Source of the DNA: Geomicrobium sp. JCM 19039
GTDB lineage: Bacteria; Bacillota; Bacilli; Bacillales; Marinococcaceae
DNA length: 64,000 bases
Direction of reading: 5' to 3'
NCBI RefSeq assembly: GCF_000698145.1
Contig: NZ_BAXB01000003.1
Coordinates: 124,001 to 188,000, forward strand
Shown: positions 8,898 through 17,396 of the stretch, piece after piece
Layout: each line of letters opens with the position of its first letter
Position numbering within the stretch: position 1 is the stretch's first letter
Notes under the pieces: model-generated
Told to the model about the DNA's origin: nothing
Databases searched by the model: none
The model's input: only the letters and a program-made list of their open reading frames with translations
Translations under genes and position numbers: made by a program

Positions 8898-10163
8898 ACG
8901 CTTCTTACGTAGCTTGGATACTTTTATTCAAAAAGTCGAAACCAATGATGCGTTCCTTCAAGCTCTAGCAGCTGAATTTCCAGAGTTCTCTAATCTAGCA
9001 AATACAATCGATGAGTTTGAAACAGAGATTGCCCGATTGCTTCGCAACGAGCGAAATCATTTCATGGATGCTTTATCGGGATTTGCCGGTTCTCCTCTTG
9101 AAAGTGTCTTGGTAAACTTCACGACTGTGCAGTTTATCGAGGACAACTTCGCTGTGGATATGAAAACGATCAATCAGCGATTTTTTGATGAGACGATCCG
9201 TGAGATCACAAGCACGGTCATGGACGGCATTGATCGTGATGTAGCTTTCAACACAGTTTCTCGCCGTACAACTGATTGGATTGAGGGATGGTCAGAAGAA
9301 CTCGGTGAAATTATGCAGTTGAATACCCATGAAAAGGTCGAGAAAATTCTGCGTGAAGGCATTGAACGAGGGGCATCAATTCAAGATATTGAATTAGAGT
9401 TAGCTGAGCTTCCTCAGTTTAATAGAGCGAGAGCTCGAACAACGGCGATTACAGAGGTTTTAACCGCATCGAGCCAATCACACTATGAAGCTTATAAACA
9501 GTCACCAGCTGTTATCGGCAAGCGGTGGAAGCATTCAGGCTCAGCTGGTATAGAACCTAGGCCAAATCATGTTGCTATGACGGGAACAGTGGTTGCAGTG
9601 GATGAACCGTTCACAATTATAGATTCTATCGAGACGGCCATGTATCCGCGTGATCCTAACTTAACAGCAAGAGAGCGAGTGAATTGTCATTGCGTAATGG
9701 TCCTGTTGTTGATGATGACATTTTAGGATTAACGCCTGAAGAAAAAGAACAGCTGCGAAGAGAAGCTTTGAGTGAAATGGGTGGATCTGAGCCTGCAACA
9801 TTAGATGAAGAAGACCTTCTTCCAGACTATGAGAATGCAGAAATTCCAGATCGAAAGCTTACGCATTATGCACTCGATAAAGAACACGCTGATGGTAAGG
9901 ATAAAGCCGTGGCTTTTGAGTTGGCACTCGGGTATAATAAAGATAATTTCCGTGAGTTGAAAAGGCAGGTTATAGAGAAGCTCCCACATTATAAAGCTAC
10001 TTTTAATGGCAATAAAGGACACGGTGATTTATATGAAGTCATTATGGACTTAGACGGTCCGAATGGGAAAAATGCAAACGTCCTTACTGCTTGGATTGAT
10101 AATGGAAATGCTACAAGACTCACGAGCATATATGTAAACGAAAAAAGGGGTGAGAAGCATTGA
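8884..10163 (+). CDS. MuF-type head protein with C-terminal toxin-like domain (frameshifted)
   Basis: Residues 1 to about 275 form the phage head morphogenesis domain (SPP1 gp7/Mu F), including the conserved RARTTAITEVLTAS segment and the NCHC signature near residue 267. The frame breaks at 9698 (CGTAATGGTCC); adding one G gives NCHCVMGPVVDDD and continues to the TGA at 10161. The last about 110 residues (KLTHYALDKEHADGKDKA, then GPNGKNANVLTAWI) resemble DUF6883-type toxin domains of polymorphic toxins. MuF proteins with variable C-terminal toxins are known from temperate phages. The gene after it is a candidate immunity gene. The toxin activity is inferred, not shown. Confidence 0.75.
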
Positions 10164-10336
10164 TAGCTAAGGAATTGGATGTTGTCCGCTTAACAGATGG
10201 CACTGAAGGAACGATACTTGAAGTGCTTCAAGATAAGCCACGTGTTTATCTTTTTGAGTTTAAGCTTCCTGACGATGAATACGAACAAGATGTAATACAA
10301 CAAGATCGAATTGAAGCCATTACCTATACGAGTTAA
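10160..10336 (+). CDS. DUF4926-like candidate immunity protein
   Basis: A 58-residue protein from a TTG start that overlaps the stop of the MuF-toxin gene; AGGGGTGA lies 6 bases upstream. The sequence begins KELDVVRLTDGTEGTILEV, the signature of the DUF4926 family of small SH3-like proteins often paired with toxin domains. Its size, overlap and the terminator directly after it support a toxin-immunity pair. Function is inferred from family and context. Confidence 0.65.
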   Translation: MIAKELDVVRLTDGTEGTILEVLQDKPRVYLFEFKLPDDEYEQDVIQQDRIEAITYTS

Positions 10337-10375
10337 AGAGTCTCGCTTGCAAAAACAAGTAGGGGCTCTTTTTTA
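10337..10375 (+). terminator. rho-independent terminator after the toxin-immunity pair
   Basis: AGAGTCTC (10337-10344) pairs with GGGGCTCT (10362-10369), with an inner CTTG/CAAG stem and a run of six T. It separates the packaging/toxin block from the capsid block. Confidence 0.75.
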
Positions 10376-10396
10376 TGCCTAAAAGGAGGGAGAACC

Positions 10397-10447
10397 ATGA
10401 CAATATACAGCCATTTCTTACTACTATGGAAAGGAGGTGATACTTGA
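10397..10447 (+). CDS. possible 16-codon leader peptide before the protease gene
   Basis: ATG after AAAAGGAGGGAG; the ORF ends TGATG, its stop overlapping the protease start. It could couple translation of the protease gene or be incidental. Both ribosome binding sites are near consensus. Confidence 0.3.
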   Translation: MTIYSHFLLLWKGGDT

Positions 10448-11556
10448 TGCCACGTGAATTAAAGGAAGCGAACATTACACACGTTTCGTACGTTGACAAA
10501 GGTGCCAATAATAAGCAGTTCTTCTTCACGAAATCAGCAAAAGAAACTCCTGATTTTCAGAAGGAAGTTAAGCTAATTGTAAAAGAAGAAGAGCAGCAAC
10601 TTGTTTACGGAGTCGTTTATGAACCTGAAGTAGAAGACAGCCACGGCGATTACATGACGGCTACTGAAATCGAGAAGGCAGCCCACGGATTTATGAAAGA
10701 TGCTCGCAACATTGATACCCAACATGATTTTCAATCGGGCGTTGGAGAAGTCGTAGAGTCTTATGTTGCCCCTGCAGACATTGATATGGATGGACAAGTT
10801 ATTCAAAAAGGATCTTGGGTGCTTGTAACCAAAGCAACAGATGAGATTTGGAAGCAGATTAAAGACGGTTCAATTTCCGGTTACAGTATGGCTGGAACAG
10901 CTGAAACCATCCAGCGATCTGCCGTTGATAGTTCTGATTCTCATGATGAGATGAAGGGCTTTTTTCATTTGCTCAAAAACTTCTTTACTGGTGAATCCAT
11001 TCATAAGGGCGTGCGTGATCAATACGCAAGCAATCAACAGCGCCGGAACGTTTGGGCAGCTTGGGATGCGATGGAGGATGAATTTTACGAATCTCTTTGG
11101 AGCAATACCACACCAGGAGCAGCCGATTTTGAGCGCTTGCAGATTGCTGCAGGTGAATTTCAAGAAATCGCTGCTGAAATACAGTCATCTGGAGATATTC
11201 AAAAAGCAATGGCCGAAAGGCCGGAGGAGGCAAACAAGGTGAAGAAAGAAGACATTGAAAAGCTATTTGATGAAAAGCTCAGTCCTGTTGTCGCAAAGCT
11301 CGATCAGATCGAGAAACAACAGGATACTGATGGAGAAGACGGCGAAGAAGGACAGAGTCAGACAAACGATGCCGAAGGCACTGACGGACAAATTGATCAA
11401 AAAGCACTTGAAGCATTATTCGAAAAAAGCCTAGCGCCGATCCATCAACGCCTTGAGAAGGTAGAAAAAGCTCGCGGTGTTTCCCGTCAGGCAGACAACG
11501 ATCCTGAACCAGTCCAAAAGGGTGAGGACGCTGGCTACATGCGTCACTTCTCTTAA
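10447..11556 (+). CDS. XkdF-like phage prohead serine protease
   Basis: A 369-residue protein of the XkdF/YqbD family (Peptidase_S78_2). Residues 1 to about 165 form the protease: the His of TQHDFQSG and the Ser of SGYSMAGTAE are the candidate catalytic residues. The remainder is acidic, with coiled-coil segments (for instance DIEKLFDEKLSPVVAKL), as expected for a built-in scaffolding region. It should cleave scaffold and capsid precursor during head maturation. ATG at 10447 is chosen because AGGAGGTGAT lies just upstream. Confidence 0.85.
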   Translation: MPRELKEANITHVSYVDKGANNKQFFFTKSAKETPDFQKEVKLIVKEEEQQLVYGVVYEPEVEDSHGDYMTATEIEKAAHGFMKDARNIDTQHDFQSGVGEVVESYVAPADIDMDGQVIQKGSWVLVTKATDEIWKQIKDGSISGYSMAGTAETIQRSAVDSSDSHDEMKGFFHLLKNFFTGESIHKGVRDQYASNQQRRNVWAAWDAMEDEFYESLWSNTTPGAADFERLQIAAGEFQEIAAEIQSSGDIQKAMAERPEEANKVKKEDIEKLFDEKLSPVVAKLDQIEKQQDTDGEDGEEGQSQTNDAEGTDGQIDQKALEALFEKSLAPIHQRLEKVEKARGVSRQADNDPEPVQKGEDAGYMRHFS

Positions 11557-11584
11557 AAAAAAGAAAAAAGGAGGATATTATCCC

Positions 11585-12511
11585 ATGCCAAGCAACGAAC
11601 AAATGCTAAACAAAGAAAGTAAGCTTGCAACTATTAAGAAAAACATTGATGTCCCAATGGCTGTCAGTGATGCGGAGGCGTTTCTTGTTGATACGATCAA
11701 CTCTGCATCTACTCTGCCTACGCTACAGCCGATCTTTCGCGATACGCCAGCGGGTAACTTAGATGTACTCAGTGTAGGCCGTCGCAAGCTTCGACAAGCA
11801 GGTCGGAATGACACACCAGATATCACTACTGACGCGATTGCAAATCGTCAAATCCCTTATGCAGTTAAGAAGGTCAAGTGGGATGAATGGTTGCAAAATG
11901 ATGATGTTTACTACTCCCTCTCAGCTCGTAACGATAATGTAGAGCAGAAGGTTATCAGCATGATTCAAAGCCAATTAGCCGTTGATCTTCAGGACCTTGC
12001 ATTTAACGGGGATGCATCGTCTACTGATAGCTTTATTCAAATTCTCGATGGTTTCGTTAAGAAGTCATTGCCAAGCCCGAACAAAACAGAGCTTGCCGAT
12101 AAGGACCTTGCTATCCTTGATTTTGTGAATCATATTCAAGTGCTTCCTGAGAAGTATAAAACGCATACGGATGTAACGTGGTTTATTAACCAACGAACGC
12201 ACGACCGTCTTGTATCGCTCGTTTCTGAGCGTCAAACAGGCTATGGTGATGCGGTATTAGTTGATGGTCGAATCACTCGTTTAGCGGGTTACAACGTGCG
12301 AGTTGTATCAGAGCTTCAACAAGGATTTGCGGCTCTTACACCTGCAAGTAACTATAAGCCAGTATTTACACGGAACCTTCGCTACATCCGAACAGCGGAC
12401 GGTGCCACGGCAGCTGCAAAAGACGCAACTTATCACGTTCTATACAGCTACCTAGATTGTGTTGTTCGTGAAGTTCCAGCTGTTGCGTACATGACTGGTG
12501 ACAATCTATAG
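11585..12511 (+). CDS. phage major capsid protein, XkdG type
   Basis: A 308-residue HK97-fold capsid protein of the PBSX/YqbE type. The start at 11585 follows AAAAGGAGGATATT; a longer frame upstream overlaps the protease gene and is not used. It lies directly after the protease, the usual order. No frameshift is seen. Confidence 0.88.
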   Translation: MPSNEQMLNKESKLATIKKNIDVPMAVSDAEAFLVDTINSASTLPTLQPIFRDTPAGNLDVLSVGRRKLRQAGRNDTPDITTDAIANRQIPYAVKKVKWDEWLQNDDVYYSLSARNDNVEQKVISMIQSQLAVDLQDLAFNGDASSTDSFIQILDGFVKKSLPSPNKTELADKDLAILDFVNHIQVLPEKYKTHTDVTWFINQRTHDRLVSLVSERQTGYGDAVLVDGRITRLAGYNVRVVSELQQGFAALTPASNYKPVFTRNLRYIRTADGATAAAKDATYHVLYSYLDCVVREVPAVAYMTGDNL

Positions 12512-12523
12512 GAGGCGACCGAT

Positions 12524-12883
12524 ATGTCAAAAGTACAATACGAGCGGAAGGGCACCTTGCACATTGGTGGCGGGCGCTTTTTTTATGGGTTTACACCTGT
12601 GAAGGTCACAGAAGAAGAACAGCAGCGTTTGGTTTCAGCTTATGATTTAAAAAAGGTTGAAGCTGATGGACCATTAGATCCAGAGGATCCAGAAGTACCG
12701 ACTGAACCAAGCCCTCCCCCTGATGGAGATGAAGGGAACGTCTACACCGAGTCTGAGTTAAGATCGATGAACAAGGCTGAGCAAGAAGCGATTATTGAGC
12801 AACTCGGGGGCGATCCTTCAGAAACTAAAAACAGTGATGAACGTGTGGCTCTTATCTTGTTACTCCAGGAAGAACAGGAGTAG
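12524..12883 (+). CDS. YqbF-like phage protein
   Basis: A 119-residue protein. Residues 1 to 45 form the YqbF N-terminal domain (GTLHIGGGRFFYGFTPVKVT); a Pro/Glu/Asp-rich linker follows; residues 78 to 119 resemble a SAP/HeH helical hairpin (YTESELRSMNKAEQEAIIEQL). In skin elements yqbF lies right after the capsid gene, as here. The role is unknown; a head or capsid accessory function is inferred. Confidence 0.7.
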   Translation: MSKVQYERKGTLHIGGGRFFYGFTPVKVTEEEQQRLVSAYDLKKVEADGPLDPEDPEVPTEPSPPPDGDEGNVYTESELRSMNKAEQEAIIEQLGGDPSETKNSDERVALILLLQEEQE

Positions 12884-12887
12884 CCAC

Positions 12888-13268
12888 ATGGTGATTTCTG
12901 CAGAAGACGTTAAGCATTATTCAACTTTCAGCTCTGTGAAGAAACGCTCAGATGAACTGATTGAATTGGATATTGTAGAGGCAGTTGTTGCTGTGGAAGC
13001 AGTGCTTGGGAAAGAAGTAAGTACATTTGATGAATTGCCAAGCAAAATTAGAATTGCTCTCCTTAAAATGGCTCAATTTTATGCGCTTATTAATGGGGAT
13101 GAGTCGATTGTTAAAGGTTATCAATCAGAAAAGATAAGTGATTACTCTTATTCATTGGCAAGCGGGGGAACGATTCGAAAACCTGAAATTTTTGGTTTAT
13201 TAGAGGGTTATATTGATGAGGCGCCTGTTGTAGAAGGAACCACCCGATTAAGGATGCGATCACTATGA
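12888..13268 (+). CDS. YqbG/XkdH-like head-tail connector protein
   Basis: A 126-residue protein of the DUF3199 family, matching skin YqbG by position and sequence (MVISAEDVKHYSTF at the N-terminus). It is expected to extend the portal ring as the first head-completion protein. ATG at 12888 is used; it is followed by an overlapping start of the next gene. Confidence 0.7.
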   Translation: MVISAEDVKHYSTFSSVKKRSDELIELDIVEAVVAVEAVLGKEVSTFDELPSKIRIALLKMAQFYALINGDESIVKGYQSEKISDYSYSLASGGTIRKPEIFGLLEGYIDEAPVVEGTTRLRMRSL

Positions 13269-13618
13269 GCTATGAACAGTTGCTTGATCACAAGTGTGAT
13301 GTTTATCACTTAGTGAAGAGTGAACGAGGTCCAGGTTTCGGTGTTCCGATTGAGTCTGGCCAACCGCAATTTGATTATCCAGAAGTTCCTGATGATGCTG
13401 CCGTTCCTTGTTATTTTGCTGAGAAGTCACAGTCGATTACACAAGGGCAACCGGGCAACCTTATTGTTCACCGGTTTCTCATTCACTTTCTTCCTGATAC
13501 TGACGTTAGGATGAATGACAAAGTGGTTTGGGAAGGTGTCACTTACACGCTTCAAAAGCCACGCATGATAAAAAATCATCACATCGAGGTAACTGCTGTA
13601 AGGAGTGAGTACCTGTGA
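13265..13618 (+). CDS. YqbH-like head-closure protein
   Basis: A 117-residue mostly beta protein corresponding to YqbH (DUF3599) of the skin element. It overlaps its neighbours on both sides by a few bases, as is usual for connector genes. Expected to act as a stopper or head-closure ring. Confidence 0.7.
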   Translation: MSYEQLLDHKCDVYHLVKSERGPGFGVPIESGQPQFDYPEVPDDAAVPCYFAEKSQSITQGQPGNLIVHRFLIHFLPDTDVRMNDKVVWEGVTYTLQKPRMIKNHHIEVTAVRSEYL

Positions 13619-14126
13619 GTAGCAAGGGTTTTGAGGGCTTTGAAAAGCTTATGGCTCAAATGGAATCAGCGGCAAGCGGCGGACTTAAGGATGAAATGAC
13701 CGAATGGCTAGAAGCAATTGGTCTTGAATTTCTTGATGTTGTTCAAGATGAAATCATTCGAACTGAGACCGTAGATACGCGCCGTCTTTTAAACTCCTTT
13801 GGCAAGGGAGACGGAGATAACGTGTGGTCGGTATCGAATGGAGGAATGACACTGGAGGTTGGGACAAACGTCGAATATGCACAGTGGGTAAATGACGGGC
13901 ACTTTAACATTGATCCCAATAGCGGTCGTGATCGCCGTTGGTTCCGGGTCGGTGGTCAGGTAACCGTTTTATCTATGATGCGGGATCTGATGAAGGAATG
14001 CTCCTTACAATAAGGTGGATTGACGGCAGCGGTTATTGGGATAGCGCAAATGCGATTTTCTCAAAGTTCTTTGATAAAAGTTTAGAAAAGAGGTTACAAG
14101 GATGGATGGACAAATATTTCGGGTGA
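13615..14126 (+). CDS. HK97 gp10-like tail completion protein (frameshifted)
   Basis: GTG start overlapping the previous stop. The sequence contains EYAQWVNDGHF, the signature of HK97 gp10/YqbI proteins. The frame breaks near 13940 (CCGTTGGTTCC); one added G gives RRWVPGRWSGNRFIYD and continues to the stop at 14126, for a total near 170 residues, normal for the family. It joins tail to head. Confidence 0.75.
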
Positions 14127-14130
14127 GCGC

Positions 14131-14574
14131 ATGAATCCAGAAGTAGGATCGATCATGCGTTTTTTCCATGATTTGTTGCCGGTGAAGGTCTATACGCTGT
14201 CAGTGCCACAAGATTTTAAGCGACCGTCCATGTATTTCCCGACACCAACTTCTTTTGATAGCTCAGATACAGTAAGTACATTTTTAAAAACGTATACGTT
14301 AAACGTGAACATCTTTCATGATGATTCACAACAGGCTTATTCAGCAGCTGAACGAATTGCGGACGTTGTAAGAGCGAAGCGAAGTGTGATACCCCTTATA
14401 AACCGTGATGGTCATCCAGAGGATGGGAAACTGCGTATATCAAGCATCGAAACAAGGGTGGGAGAAATGGGTGTGGCAACCATTGCTTTGCAGTGGGATA
14501 GTCGCTACAACTATGAGCGTGATCCTGTACCGAGCGTTGAAGATTTTCAAATTGATAGTGGGGTGAAAGAGTAA
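14131..14574 (+). CDS. YqbJ/XkdJ-like tail terminator protein
   Basis: A 147-residue protein in the position and size of YqbJ/XkdJ, ahead of the YqzN and sheath genes. Contractile-tail phages have a tail-terminator protein here that caps the tube and sheath. Identification is mainly by synteny and length. Confidence 0.65.
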   Translation: MNPEVGSIMRFFHDLLPVKVYTLSVPQDFKRPSMYFPTPTSFDSSDTVSTFLKTYTLNVNIFHDDSQQAYSAAERIADVVRAKRSVIPLINRDGHPEDGKLRISSIETRVGEMGVATIALQWDSRYNYERDPVPSVEDFQIDSGVKE

Positions 14575-14825
14575 TGACAGAAAAGAAGCAAGAAAAGAAA
14601 CCGCAAGCAAAAGCTTCTGCATCAAAGACCAGTCAATCTAAACCAGAAACAAAATTTCATGTAGGAGAGTTAAGAGCTCATTGTCGCCAACTCTTTGGAG
14701 TAAAACCTGAAGTGTTCGACGGAGCTCTTTTTGATATTAAAACTAGTGAGATCACAAAGTCTGATGTAAAGGAAAAGATTGATACTTTCCTTACTAAGAA
14801 AACAAGAAAGGGGGCTAAAGCATGA
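14574..14825 (+). CDS. YqzN/YkzM-like small phage protein
   Basis: An 83-residue protein with a Lys/Ser/Gln-rich N-terminus and a C-terminal HeH-like helical pair (HVGELRAHCRQLFGV). YqzN in the skin element occupies the same place between yqbJ and yqbK. It overlaps both neighbours. Function unknown. Confidence 0.65.
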   Translation: MTEKKQEKKPQAKASASKTSQSKPETKFHVGELRAHCRQLFGVKPEVFDGALFDIKTSEITKSDVKEKIDTFLTKKTRKGAKA

Positions 14826-16227
14826 ATGGCGGTACTTTTGCTCCAGGCGTAGAAAAAGAGCGCGCAGGCATTTATTTCCGTTTTACCTCAGCTGCAAATG
14901 ATCGTCTTTCGGTAGGAGAACGCGGAACAGTTGCACTACCTCTGGAATTGTCTTGGGGTGCTCCTAAGACATTTGTTGAGATAAATGGACCGGATGATGT
15001 ATTGAAGAAATATGGTCTTAGTGTGAACGATTCATCCGTGTTATTGCTTAAAGAAGCTATGAAAAGAAGCCAAACAGTTCTTGCTTACCGTGTGAATGAA
15101 GGTAGTAAGGCAGAGACTGTGATTGGTGAATCCTCTGGTGGTGGAGGAAGCGACGGGGATGACGAAGAAGAAGGTGCTTCGGGTCAGTCCAATGGTCTAC
15201 GAGCGGTAGCTAAATTTGGCGGCATGAAAGGCAATGATATTCAAATTCGAGTATCGGAAAACGTACTAGACTCAGAATTGTTCGATGTAACCACTTATTT
15301 GAATAATGTTGCTGTCAATCGTCAGAGCGTTAGACGGTCATCAGAATTACAAGATAACGATTGGGTGAGCTTTGAGGGCAGCGGTAGACTACAAGAAACA
15401 GCGGGTACAAATTTATCTGGCGGTACAAATAGCGAAGCGAGAACGTGGACTACACAGACTTTCTATCGGCTGCTGAACATGTCAGTTATGACACGATAGG
15501 CTTACCTGTAGATGACGAGGACCAACTCAAAACTACTTTTGTCAGCTTTGTAAAACGTATGCGAGACGAAACAGGAATTAAGATTACGGGCGTACTGCCT
15601 AACTTTGATGGTGACCATGAAGGCATTATCAATGTTACATCTTCTGTTGAGCTTGCCGAGCGAAAATTAAACGTAGCTGAAACAGTGGCTTGGGTTGCTG
15701 GTGCTAGCGCCGGTGCAACGATCAATCAATCCCTAACATTTGTGGATTACGAGGGAGCGATAGGCGTCAATGAAGATCTCGACGACGATGAAATTAAAGA
15801 ACGCCTAAGAAACGGAGAGTTCCTTTTCCATTACGATCCTCGTGATAGAACCGTTAGCGTTGAGAAGGACATTAATTCATTTACTTCGTTCACTGCGGAG
15901 AAGAATTATCGTTTTTCTAAGAACCTTATAGTACGTGTGCTTGATGCCATTAACAATGACATCACTAGAGAGCTTAAAGCACTGATTAAGCTTCGTAAAG
16001 ATCGGGGTCAAGATATTCCGGGTAGTAACGATGGGAAACAGATCATTCGGTCTTTAATCACTGTTTACCTAAATGCTTTACAAGAAGGCGGAGCCATTAA
16101 GAATTTTGATCCTAGTGATGATATTGACATTGTATTAACAGATCAAGAAGATGGGTTCATCATTAACTTGGGTGCTCAGCCTGTCGATGCAGCAGAAAAA
16201 TTCTATTTCGATACGGAGGTGCGATAA
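14822..16227 (+). CDS. phage tail sheath protein, XkdK type (frameshifted)
   Basis: N-terminal MNGGTFAPGVEKERAGIYFRF is the conserved sheath start. The frame breaks near 15445 (GAAGCGAGAACG); one added base gives NSEAENVDYTDFLSAAEHV and continues to 16227. The joined protein of about 468 residues has the usual length for YqbK/XkdK. It forms the contractile sheath around the tube encoded next. A Gly/Ser/Asp-rich loop near residues 102 to 122 is an insertion likely exposed on the sheath surface. Confidence 0.88.
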
Positions 16228-16230
16228 TCG

Positions 16231-16677
16231 ATGTCATTTCGTGCTCAAAATGCCATTAGTGGCAAGGAGGGGCGTCTCTTCCTCGATGGTGAGGAGATGG
16301 CGCATATCAAAGTGTTTGAAGCAAACGTGGAAAAGAACAAGTCTGAAGTGAATATCATGGGACGTCGTATGCAAGGCAACAAGACAACCGGGGCATCTGG
16401 GACAGGCACAGCGACCTTTTACAAGGTTACTTCCCAATTCGCCCGTCTGATGCTTGATTATGTTCGAACAGGTGTTGACCCTTATTTTACGATTCAAGGT
16501 GTTCTTGATGATCAAAGTTCGAACCGAGGTACGGAACGAGTATCGATTTTCGATGTGAACTTTGATAGTGCTCAAATTGCCCGTTTGGACGTTGATTCAG
16601 AAGCATTGGAAGAGGAAGTCCCGTTCACATTTGAAGACTTCGACATTCCAGAAGAACTTAGAAGCGACTTTAACTAG
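16231..16677 (+). CDS. phage tail tube protein, XkdM type
   Basis: A 148-residue protein, intact, matching XkdM/YqbM by sequence and by position directly after the sheath gene. It polymerises into the inner tail tube. Only 3 bases separate it from the sheath stop. Confidence 0.88.
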   Translation: MSFRAQNAISGKEGRLFLDGEEMAHIKVFEANVEKNKSEVNIMGRRMQGNKTTGASGTGTATFYKVTSQFARLMLDYVRTGVDPYFTIQGVLDDQSSNRGTERVSIFDVNFDSAQIARLDVDSEALEEEVPFTFEDFDIPEELRSDFN

Positions 16678-16727
16678 TCGCTTCATCTTTTTTATCTAAA
16701 ACAAATACTAATAATGGAGTGATTTTG

Positions 16728-17207
16728 ATGACAAATAAAAATGAAAACATGGAAGTAGAAGCAAATGAAGTAGAAACCAAAGGCCGTGACGTTAGTTTCT
16801 TCCTTTCCGGCGCTGCGGAAGAAGTGACAAGTGAATTTGTCCCGATTAGTAAGCGATTCAAAGATGGTGAAGGTAAGATTGTTAAATTTGAAATGAAAGC
16901 CATTGAAACAGAGAAAGTTGATGAGATTCAAAAACAGTGCATGATTAATGATTACGTCAATCGTAAGCTCGTTGGGAAAAAGCTTGATCAACAACGTTTC
17001 AGCGCACGAATTGCTGTTGAGTCTACTCTATATCCAAACTTTAAGGATGCGCAACTTCGCAAATCCTACAAAACTGAAGACCCGATTGAAGTAGCAAAGA
17101 AAATGCTTAGCGTGCCTGGTGAATATACCGAATTAATTTCAAACGCAATGCGTATTAACGGATTTGACGACTACGACGAAGATTTGGTGGATGACGTAAA
17201 AAACTAA
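16728..17207 (+). CDS. tail assembly chaperone, XkdN type
   Basis: A 159-residue protein corresponding to XkdN/YqbN. ATG at 16728 is chosen because GGAGTG precedes it. The gene ends with the slippery heptamer A AAA AAC directly before the TAA stop, so a fraction of ribosomes should shift into the -1 frame and add a second domain. Such G/GT-type chaperones bind the tape measure protein before tail assembly. Confidence 0.85.
   Translation: MTNKNENMEVEANEVETKGRDVSFFLSGAAEEVTSEFVPISKRFKDGEGKIVKFEMKAIETEKVDEIQKQCMINDYVNRKLVGKKLDQQRFSARIAVESTLYPNFKDAQLRKSYKTEDPIEVAKKMLSVPGEYTELISNAMRINGFDDYDEDLVDDVKN
17198..17204 (+). promoter_or_regulatory. -1 programmed frameshift site
   Basis: A AAA AAC in the zero frame (GTA AAA AAC TAA), the canonical X XXY YYZ slippery heptamer, directly at the stop codon of the tail chaperone gene. 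Confidence 0.8.
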
Positions 17208-17395
17208 TTAAAGAAGGGGATCGAACAGCGATCATTCATTTTTATGCTGTTCATGAGCTTAAATACTCCCCTTCAGATTTAAGAGAACTGCATGATGCGC
17301 CAAAACCCTTCAAAGCATGGGTGGAAGGCATCATTGAACATAAGCTTGATTTAGAAGCTGAGAAGAAAAAGAAAGAGAAGAAGGGGGCGAAATAG
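17204..17395 (+). CDS. tail assembly chaperone, frameshift extension
   Basis: An open -1 frame without its own start codon or ribosome binding site. After slippage it begins LIKEGDRTAIIHFYAVHEL and adds about 63 residues to the XkdN-like protein, ending in a lysine-rich tail two bases before the tape measure ATG. This mirrors lambda GT: the extension recruits the tape measure protein. Existence of the fusion is inferred from the heptamer and the open frame. Confidence 0.75.
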   Translation, partial: LIKEGDRTAIIHFYAVHELKYSPSDLRELHDAPKPFKAWVEGIIEHKLDLEAEKKKKEKKGAK

Positions 17396-17396
17396 C

